Shown in pieces: positions 47,916-56,527 of a stretch of 56,527 nt of DNA. Made by a program: the position numbers and the translations under genes. The notes under the pieces were generated by a model. The model was not told where the DNA came from, did not search any database, and worked only from the letters and a program-made list of their open reading frames with translations. The stretch covers positions 1-56,527 of the forward strand of contig NZ_JABEMG010000012.1 in the NCBI RefSeq assembly GCF_013004695.1. Reading direction: 5' to 3'. Every line of letters begins with the position of its first letter. The stretch's first letter is position 1. The DNA is from Promicromonospora citrea. Its GTDB lineage: Bacteria; Actinomycetota; Actinomycetes; Actinomycetales; Cellulomonadaceae.

Positions 47916-49895
47916 TCAGCCCTTGAGAGCGGCCACGACGGCCTGCGCGGTCTTGTCCCCCATGCCGCGCACGCTCGCGATCTCCTCGACGCTCGCCGCC
48001 TTGAGCCGCTTGAGCGAGCCGAAGTGCGTCAGCAGCACCTTCTTGCGGGCCGGGCCGAGGCCGGGCACGTCGTCGAGCACCGAGGCGGTCATGCCCTTGC
48101 TGCGCCGCCTGCGGTGCTGGGTGATCGCGAACCGGTGGGCCTCGTCGCGCACGCGCTGCAGCATGTACAGCCCCTCGCTGGAGCGCTGCAGGATGACGGG
48201 GTACTCCTCCCCCGGCAGCCAGACCTCCTCCAGGCGCTTGGCGAGGCCGCACAGGGCGACGTCGGTGATGCCGAGCTCGTCCATCGCCTGCTTGGCGGCC
48301 GCGACCTGGGGCGGGCCGCCGTCGACCACCACGAGGCTCGGCGGGTACGCGAAGCGGTTCCTCTCACCGGCGTCGTCCGGCGCGACCTCGCCACCCGGCA
48401 GCGTGCCGGCGGGATCGTCCGGGCCGGTCTCCTCGCCCGCGGAGATCTCGACGTCGTTCGACCGGAGCCGGTCGGCGAGGTAGCGCCGGAACCGCCGGGT
48501 GATGACCTCGTGCATGGCCTGGGTGTCGTCGCGCGCGCCGTCGCCGTCCGAGCCGCGGATGCTGAACGAGCGGTACTCGCTCTTGCGGGGCAGCCCGTCC
48601 TCGAACACGACCATCGACGCCGACTGGTAGGTGCCCTGCGTGTGCGAGATGTCGTAGCACTCGATGCGCAGCGGCGCGGACTCGAGGTCGAGCGCCTCCT
48701 GGATCTCGCGCAGCGCCTGGCTCCGTGTGGTGAGGTCCCCCGCGCGCCGGGTGCGGTGCAGCATCAGCGCGTGCTCGGCGTTCTTGCGGACGGTGGCCGC
48801 GAGCTCCTTCTTGTCGCCGCGCTGCGGCACGCGGACGTCGACCCGGGCGCCGCGCAGACCGCTCAGCCAGGCGCCCACCTGGTCGAGGTCGGGCGGCAGC
48901 ACCGGGACGAGCACCTCGCGCGGCACCGCGTCGCGTGCCTCGACCCCGCCCGTCTCCTCGACGGACCCGTACACCTGCTGGAGCAGGTGCTCGACGAGCT
49001 CGCTGTCGGTGACGTCCTCGACCTTCTCGACCACCCAGCCGCGCTGGCCGCGGATGCGCCCGCCCCGCACGTGGAAGACCTGGACCGCGGCCTCGAGCTC
49101 GTCGCCCACGAGGGCGAACACGTCGGCGTCCGTGGCGTCGCCCAGCACGACGGCGTTCTTCTCCGTGGCCCGGCGCAGCGCCTCGATGTCGTCGCGCAGG
49201 CGGGCCGCCTGCTCGTACTCCATCTCGGCCGCCGCCTCCTGCATGCGCTTGGTCAGGCGGCGCTCGAACTTGGCTGTGTCGCCGGCCATGAAGTCACAGA
49301 AGTCCATGACCAGCGCGCGGTGGTCCTCGACGCTGATGCGGCCGACGCACGGCGCGGAGCACTTGTCGATGTACCCCAGCAGGCACGGCCGGCCCGACTG
49401 CCCGGCCCGCTTGTACACGCCGGCCGAGCACGTGCGGATCGGGAACACCCGCAGCAGCAGGTCGAGGGTCTCGCGGATCGCCCAGGCGTGCCCGTAGGGC
49501 CCGAAGTAGCGCGTTCCCTTGCGCTTGGCGCCGCGCATGACCTGCGCGCGCGGCACCTCCTCGCCGAGCGTGACGGCGAGGTAGGGGTAGGACTTGTCGT
49601 CGCGGTACTTGACGTTGAACCGGGGGTCGTACTGCTGGATCCAGGTGTACTCGAGCGCGAGCGCCTCGACCTCGGTGCCGACGACCGTCCACTCGACGGA
49701 CGCGGCCGTGGTGACCATGCGCTGCGTGCGCTCGTGCAGGTGCGCCACGTCCTGGAAGTAGCTGTTCAGACGCTGGCGCAGGTTCTTCGCCTTGCCGACG
49801 TAGATGACGCGGCCGTGCTCGTCGCGGAACCGGTAGACACCGGGCGACGTCGGGATCTCACCCGTCTTGGGCCTGTAGGTAGCTGGATCCGCCAT
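47916..49895 (-). CDS. uvrC: Excinuclease ABC subunit C
   Basis: 659 aa. Makes both incisions in nucleotide excision repair. N-terminal GIY-YIG nuclease (GVYRFRD and [13 protein letters not shown], residues 19-42), Cys-rich [13 protein letters not shown] motif for UvrB binding ([31 protein letters not shown] in parts, about residues 200-230), RNase H-like endonuclease domain ([22 protein letters not shown]) and C-terminal helix-hairpin-helix ([20 protein letters not shown]). A TAGGTT -10 six bases before the ATG suggests leaderless mRNA. Confidence 0.97.
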   Translation of the reverse strand: MADPATYRPKTGEIPTSPGVYRFRDEHGRVIYVGKAKNLRQRLNSYFQDVAHLHERTQRMVTTAASVEWTVVGTEVEALALEYTWIQQYDPRFNVKYRDDKSYPYLAVTLGEEVPRAQVMRGAKRKGTRYFGPYGHAWAIRETLDLLLRVFPIRTCSAGVYKRAGQSGRPCLLGYIDKCSAPCVGRISVEDHRALVMDFCDFMAGDTAKFERRLTKRMQEAAAEMEYEQAARLRDDIEALRRATEKNAVVLGDATDADVFALVGDELEAAVQVFHVRGGRIRGQRGWVVEKVEDVTDSELVEHLLQQVYGSVEETGGVEARDAVPREVLVPVLPPDLDQVGAWLSGLRGARVDVRVPQRGDKKELAATVRKNAEHALMLHRTRRAGDLTTRSQALREIQEALDLESAPLRIECYDISHTQGTYQSASMVVFEDGLPRKSEYRSFSIRGSDGDGARDDTQAMHEVITRRFRRYLADRLRSNDVEISAGEETGPDDPAGTLPGGEVAPDDAGERNRFAYPPSLVVVDGGPPQVAAAKQAMDELGITDVALCGLAKRLEEVWLPGEEYPVILQRSSEGLYMLQRVRDEAHRFAITQHRRRRSKGMTASVLDDVPGLGPARKKVLLTHFGSLKRLKAASVEEIASVRGMGDKTAQAVVAALKG

Positions 49896-49901
49896 GGCAC
49901 C

Positions 49902-49907
49902 AACCTA
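49902..49907 (-). promoter_or_regulatory. -10 box of a leaderless uvrC promoter
   Basis: TAGGTT ends six bases before the uvrC ATG. It directly abuts the hairpin that closes osmC, so the two genes are separately transcribed. Confidence 0.5.
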
Positions 49908-49908
49908 T

Positions 49909-49937
49909 GCGCTGCCACTGACACGTCGGGGCAGCGC
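49909..49937 (-). terminator. Hairpin terminator after osmC
   Basis: Eight-bp stem GCGCTGCC / GGCAGCGC with a 13-base loop, just after the osmC stop. Confidence 0.5.
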
Positions 49938-49954
49938 TCCCCCGGTGCCGTGCG

Positions 49955-50440
49955 TCAGGCGGTCACCTGCAGCGGCGTGGGCTCGACGCGCACGGGGAAG
50001 TTCACCGAGCGCGCGATGAAGCACATCGCGTGCGCCTTGTGGTGCAGCGCGTCGACATGCTCGTCCGTGGCGAGCTCGCCCGGGTCGACCGTGACCTTCG
50101 GGTGCAGCGTGACGTCGGTGAACGCACCCTCGCCGCGCGCCTCGACCCGCATGGTGCCCGTCGCCGCGTCGGTGTACCCGCGCACGACGAGGCCCGACTC
50201 GGCGGCCAGGTGCAGGAACCACAGCATGTGGCACTGGCTCAGGCTCGCGACGAACAGCTCCTCGGGGCTGTTCCGCTCCGGGTCACCACGGAACGCCGGA
50301 TCGGCCGAACCGGGCAGCGGCGGCTTGTGCGGCAGGTCGATCTCGTGGTCCCGCGAGTACGCGGTGTACGACGAGGTCCCCTTCTCGCCCGCGCCCGTCC
50401 AGCGCACCGTCACGGCGTAGTCATGCGTGGCTCCGCTCAT
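49955..50440 (-). CDS. OsmC-family peroxidase
   Basis: 161 aa. Thiol-dependent hydroperoxide reductase fold with the two conserved cysteines Cys70 (ASLSQCHMLWFLHLAA) and Cys140 (HAMCFIARSVNFPV) and the upstream glutamate/arginine region FRGDPERNSPEELF. OsmC/Ohr proteins detoxify organic peroxides; this one lies in the OsmC-like branch (YhfA/SACOL1771-like), so the substrate is uncertain. A TAGGGT box six bases before the ATG predicts a leaderless transcript. Divergent from the Abi module. Confidence 0.88.
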   Translation of the reverse strand: MSGATHDYAVTVRWTGAGEKGTSSYTAYSRDHEIDLPHKPPLPGSADPAFRGDPERNSPEELFVASLSQCHMLWFLHLAAESGLVVRGYTDAATGTMRVEARGEGAFTDVTLHPKVTVDPGELATDEHVDALHHKAHAMCFIARSVNFPVRVEPTPLQVTA

Positions 50441-50446
50441 GAGAAC

Positions 50447-50452
50447 ACCCTA
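50447..50452 (-). promoter_or_regulatory. -10 box of a leaderless osmC promoter
   Basis: TAGGGT followed by six bases and the ATG, the same geometry as lgt, uvrC and uvrA. Confidence 0.45.
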
Positions 50453-50549
50453 GATGTCGCGTTGCCCGGAAGCCACGGGCGCGCCGGGGCCGTGCTCGTC
50501 GACCGAGATCACCGGTGCGATGGCGCGGGAGGGCTAGAGGTCCGAGGAT

Positions 50550-50636
50550 AGAGGCGCCCGAGACGAAAGCGCCCCCTGGATCGCGAGGATCCAGGGGGTT
50601 GGCTCAATCATCACGCGGTCTCAAGCCCGCGCCTCT
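50550..50636 (+). ncRNA. Structured RNA candidate upstream of the Abi-family gene (AbiF-RNA-like)
   Basis: Three nested pairings: P1 AGAGGCGC (50550-50557) with GCGCCTCT (50629-50636); P2 GAGAC (50560-50564) with GTCTC (50618-50622); P3 a perfect 11-bp hairpin CCCCCTGGATC / GATCCAGGGGG (50572-50598). The single-stranded part between P3 and P2 contains GGCT (50601-50604), able to pair with AGCC (50624-50627) as a pseudoknot. It ends just before the ribosome site AAAGGA of the gene. A promoter is not clear (weak TAGAGG at 50535-50540). Structure is directly readable; identity with the AbiF RNA family is inference. Confidence 0.6.
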
Positions 50637-50651
50637 GCAAAGGACGATAAC

Positions 50652-51482
50652 GTGGACCGATCGGCGTCGCAAGCGTTCCAGCAACCGGCGCACGCCTTCG
50701 AGGTGTACATCTCATCGGCCCGGTTCGCGCCGTATCTCGGCCGGGCGGCCGGCGACGCCGACCGGGCGTTCGAGCTGTACCAGTGGAACAGCCGGCTCAC
50801 CGGCGCGACGCACGAGGCGCTCGGCCACGTCGAGGTGGCGTTGCGCAACGCACTGGACGCACGCCTGCGGACCTGGAACGCCGTCCAACCACCGGCACCG
50901 CAGCACGGCGTGGCGAGCTACTCCTCGAACTGGCTCGAGGTCCCGGCGGCACCGCTCTACGGTCTCCTCAACACGGTCCGGCACGGCCGCAGGCACAGCA
51001 CGTACCTCCGCGCAGCGCGGCGTGCCGCCGAGAGCAGAGAAGCTCGCGGCTCAGGACACCCGCGGTCGTCCGCCCCGGTGACGCACGACGACCTGGTGGC
51101 CAACCTCATGTTCGGCACGTGGGTCACGCTCCTGCCCGACAGCACGGCGCACGCGTCTCGGCGCCGCGCCCAGCAGACGATGTGGCAGGCAGCGATCCGG
51201 CACGCCTTCCCGTATCACCAGGACCCCGGCGTGATCCACTTCTGGGTCAGTCGACTCCACCGCCTGCGCAACCGCGTCGCGCACCACGAGCCGCTGATCG
51301 GGGTCGATGTCCTGGCTTACCACCGGACGATGGTGCGCCTCCTGCGCGCGATCGACCCCGTGCTCGGCGACTGGTTCTCCGGCGCCTCGCCCGTCCCCGC
51401 ACTGCTCCGGTCCCGGCCCCGGCCCCGGGCGGAGGCGACGGGGAACGGAGCAGCAGGAGGCGGGACGACAGGCGGGCGCTGA
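50652..51482 (+). CDS. Abi-family (AbiD/AbiF-like) HEPN protein
   Basis: 276 aa. Abi_2-type abortive-infection protein. N-terminal signature FAPYLGRAAGDADRAFELYQWN (in parts), the helix HVEVALRNALDARLR (residues 59-73), VANLMFGTWVTLL and the HEPN nuclease motif Arg206-Asn207-x3-His211 in RLRNRVAHHEPL. HEPN R-x4-6-H proteins are usually RNases. The C-terminal 30 residues are Arg/Gly-rich. GTG start with AAAGGA seven bases upstream. Stands alone, no restriction or toxin partner gene, but a structured RNA lies directly upstream. The likely role is phage defence or RNA-regulated toxicity. Confidence 0.82.
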   Translation: MDRSASQAFQQPAHAFEVYISSARFAPYLGRAAGDADRAFELYQWNSRLTGATHEALGHVEVALRNALDARLRTWNAVQPPAPQHGVASYSSNWLEVPAAPLYGLLNTVRHGRRHSTYLRAARRAAESREARGSGHPRSSAPVTHDDLVANLMFGTWVTLLPDSTAHASRRRAQQTMWQAAIRHAFPYHQDPGVIHFWVSRLHRLRNRVAHHEPLIGVDVLAYHRTMVRLLRAIDPVLGDWFSGASPVPALLRSRPRPRAEATGNGAAGGGTTGGR

Positions 51483-51526
51483 CACACCGTCGGGACGCGC
51501 GCCGCGGCGCACGTCCCGACGCGACC

Positions 51527-54484
<2,958 letters not shown>

Positions 54485-54490
54485 ACAGGC

Positions 54491-54529
54491 ATCCTAGGGC
54501 GGGACACCGACATTCGCACGCCTGTTCTA
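54491..54529 (-). promoter_or_regulatory. SOS (LexA-like) box and leaderless promoter of uvrA
   Basis: TAGAACAGGCGTGCGA (54514-54529, minus strand) matches the actinobacterial SOS consensus TCGAAC-N4-GTTCGA at 10 of 12 fixed positions. Its right half occupies the -35 position, 17 bp from -10 TAGGAT (54491-54496). The GTG follows six bases later. LexA bound here would block polymerase. Confidence 0.65.
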
Positions 54530-54577
54530 TGGGTCACACAGACAGGTCACACCGCTCGCACCGCGTCGGCGCGGTGC

Positions 54578-56527
54578 TCAGCGCACCGCACGGCCCGCGG
54601 AGACCTGCGACCGTCGCACGCGGGACTGCAGGTCGAGGGCCCGCAGCAGGTCCTGCTCGTGCGCGTACGAGCCGTCGACGAGCCGCCTGCGCACGTCCAC
54701 CACCTCCTGCGCGTGCTCGGCGGCCGTGTCCCACTCCTCGAGGTCCATGTGCACCGTCACGAGGTTGAACAGGGCCGCGGCGAGACCGGGGAGGTGCCGG
54801 TCGGGGCTGCGCCGGGCGAGGTCCCTGCGCACCCGTACCGCCTCGGCGGTGGGCGCGACGCCGTCGCGCGAGCGGCGGGCGTCCATGAGGGCCGCGCCGA
54901 GGTTGAGCAGGGCGTCGGCGAGGTCGGGCTCGAACCGGTCGGGGTCCCGGCGGGCGAGCCGCCGCAGCCTGCTGACGGCCTCCTCGGTCGGCGCCACGGC
55001 GTCGGCGGGCCTGCCGAGCTCGGAGTAGAGCACGCCGAGGTTGGACAGCGAGCTGGCGAGGTACTCCTCGCCAGGCTGCCCCTCCTCGGCGAGGCCGCGG
55101 CGGATCGCGACCGCCTCCCGCTCCAGCGGCAGCGCCTCCTCGGGCTCGCCCGCGCGCGAGTGGGTGACGGCGAGGTTCGACAGCGACGCGGCGAGCATGC
55201 GCCGGTACCGGGCGGGGTGCTCCTTGGCGAGCGTGCGGCGCAGCAGCACGGCCTCGCGCTCGAGCGAGACGGCCTCGTCGTGGTCGCCGAGGCGTGAGCG
55301 CACCGCGCCGAGCGACGCGAGGCTGTAGGCGAGCGTCCACGTGTGCGCCGCCGCGTTCTCCCGCGAGAGCTCCCGGCGCAGCGCGACGGCCTCCTCCAGC
55401 GGCGCGATCGCCTCCCGGTCCCGCCCCAGCGCCGCGTAGGCGTTGGCCAGGTTGGTCAGCGCGAACCCGAGCTCGAACCGGTGCCGCTCCGGGGCCTGGA
55501 GCACCATCCGGCGGCTGAGCTCGACGGCCTCCTGCGCCAGCGGGACGGCCTCCTCGGGGCGGCTCTCGGTGAGCGTGACGGACCGGTTGGACAGCGCCGT
55601 GGTGAGGAACGTGGCCCACTGCCGGGGGTCGCGCCCGACGAGCGTGCGCAGGATCGGCAGGAGCTCGGCAAAGGTCTCGTCCTCGTCCTGCGGCGTGCCG
55701 ACGTCGTTGAGCACCACGTTGAGGCTGAGCAGCACGCGAGCCATCTCGGCCTCGCACCAGGTCTTGTCCCGCTCGGGTGCGGCGCGGCACAGCTCGACCG
55801 CCTCCCGCTGGGCCGTCAGGGCCTCCTGCGCGTGCCCGGAGCGCCAGTGCGCCGTCCCCAGCGCGTTGACGGCGGAGACGAGCGCGGTGCGATACCGGTC
55901 GGGGTCGCCCGCCGCGATCCGGCGCCAGGCGGCGACCCCCGTCTCGAGCACCTCGACCGACTCGGCCAGCCGCGCGACGTCGCGCAGCGCCGACCCGAGG
56001 TCGACGAGCGCCTCGGCCCGCCCGACGGCGTCCTTGGCCGCCGCGACGGCCCGCTCGCCCCTGTCGACGTCGTCGGGCGACGCGTCGGCGACCGAGCGCG
56101 GCTTGAGCAGGAACGCGGTCCGCAGCGCGCGCGGGTCGTCGCCGTACGAGTCGGCCGCGCGGCGCAGGAGCTCCGCGGCGAGCGCTGTCGCGCCCGGGAC
56201 CTCGGACAGCTCGACCTCCAGCCGGCGCGCGACGCGCACCACCCGCAGCGCCACCCTGCGGGACAGCCCCCACGTGCACGAGCCGACCAGCGCGACCGAG
56301 CCCCCGAGCCGGTCCACGACCAGCAGGTCGCCGAACCGGTCGGCGCCCGCGGGGCCCTCCCCCAGCTCGACCGGCGCCGTCGGCAGCGAGAGCAGCCAGC
56401 GGGCGCCCGCCCGGACCGGGACGCCGGGCACCACGCGGTGCAGCACGTCGCGCGCCGCTGCCGCGTCCTCGACGCCGAGCAGGCACGCGGCCGCCACGAC
56501 GTCCTGCACCTCGTCGAGGTCGAGGTC
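54578..56527 (-). CDS. Tetratricopeptide-repeat protein, C-terminal part (runs off right edge)
   Basis: At least 649 residues; the frame is open to the edge, so the true start is outside. A first part without clear repeats (hydrophobic VALVGSCTWGLSRRVALRVVRVARRLEV) is followed from about residue 160 by many 42-residue-spaced TPR-type helices, such as ALSNLAVTHSRAGEPEEALPLEREAV and SLSNLGVLYSELGRPADAVAPTEEAV. Similar proteins in actinobacteria have an N-terminal CHAT, TIR or NB-ARC domain, which cannot be seen here. Role unknown; protein-protein scaffold is the safe statement. Confidence 0.75.
   Translation of the reverse strand, partial: DLDLDEVQDVVAAACLLGVEDAAAARDVLHRVVPGVPVRAGARWLLSLPTAPVELGEGPAGADRFGDLLVVDRLGGSVALVGSCTWGLSRRVALRVVRVARRLEVELSEVPGATALAAELLRRAADSYGDDPRALRTAFLLKPRSVADASPDDVDRGERAVAAAKDAVGRAEALVDLGSALRDVARLAESVEVLETGVAAWRRIAAGDPDRYRTALVSAVNALGTAHWRSGHAQEALTAQREAVELCRAAPERDKTWCEAEMARVLLSLNVVLNDVGTPQDEDETFAELLPILRTLVGRDPRQWATFLTTALSNRSVTLTESRPEEAVPLAQEAVELSRRMVLQAPERHRFELGFALTNLANAYAALGRDREAIAPLEEAVALRRELSRENAAAHTWTLAYSLASLGAVRSRLGDHDEAVSLEREAVLLRRTLAKEHPARYRRMLAASLSNLAVTHSRAGEPEEALPLEREAVAIRRGLAEEGQPGEEYLASSLSNLGVLYSELGRPADAVAPTEEAVSRLRRLARRDPDRFEPDLADALLNLGAALMDARRSRDGVAPTAEAVRVRRDLARRSPDRHLPGLAAALFNLVTVHMDLEEWDTAAEHAQEVVDVRRRLVDGSYAHEQDLLRALDLQSRVRRSQVSAGRAVR

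Noticed and set aside
50571-50600. The CCCCCTGGATC hairpin as a simple terminator for an upstream gene
   Set aside because: The upstream gene osmC is divergent, so nothing on the plus strand needs ending there, and two outer stems enclose the hairpin.

Overview
The window is very GC-rich, with genes that abut or overlap by ATGA/GTGA junctions, frequent GTG starts and many promoter -10 boxes placed so close to the start codon that the mRNAs look leaderless. Gene content (RbpA, WhiA, OpcA, the uvrC-rapZ-yvcK / whiA-gap-pgk-tpi-secG order, and tkt-tal-zwf-opcA-pgl) identifies an actinobacterium. The scpA-scpB-rluB-cmk-der order and general style suit Micrococcales, perhaps a Cellulomonadaceae/Promicromonosporaceae relative; the family is inference.

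Layout. 1-11,110 (minus strand): a beta-ketoadipate (protocatechuate) supraoperon. It starts with two paralogous substrate-binding lipoproteins, each with its own almost identical promoter, then two permeases and an ATPase of the nitrate/sulfonate/taurine class, then the IclR regulator pcaR and pcaF-pcaI-pcaJ-pobA-pcaH-pcaG-pcaB. pcaB runs off the left edge. Together these would import an aromatic acid and convert 4-hydroxybenzoate/protocatechuate towards succinyl-CoA and acetyl-CoA. 11,111-11,723: non-coding, with two hairpin elements sharing 14-17 bp arms.

11,724-22,206 (minus): housekeeping genes: lgt, der, a LuxR-type fragment, cmk, rluB, scpB, scpA, parA, xerD, a CitE-like lyase and ctaB. 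22,207-29,050 (plus): pentose phosphate operon tkt-tal-zwf-opcA-pgl, closed by a strong hairpin shared with convergent rbpA. 29,179-34,519 (minus): rbpA, secG, tpiA, pgk, gap, whiA.

34,520-45,950: an interruption. In most actinobacteria whiA directly follows yvcK. Here about 11.4 kb separate them: about 1 kb of layered repeats (19-bp direct repeats, an 8-bp minisatellite, three copies of a 126-bp unit) and then a nine-gene minus-strand operon. It encodes a peptide/nickel-type ABC importer (lipoprotein, two permeases, one fused double ATPase), a DUF1684 protein, three luciferase-like flavin monooxygenases and an FMN reductase. The likely job is uptake and FMNH2-dependent oxidation of an organosulfur or similar compound.

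45,951-49,895 (minus): yvcK-rapZ-uvrC. Then osmC and, divergently, a solitary Abi-family HEPN protein preceded by a nested, strongly paired RNA element. This resembles an AbiF-type protein/non-coding RNA module and is the best candidate for an under-described system here. uvrA follows with a LexA-like box over its promoter, and the right edge cuts a TPR protein. No tRNA, rRNA, CRISPR array, transposase or integrase of a mobile element was seen.
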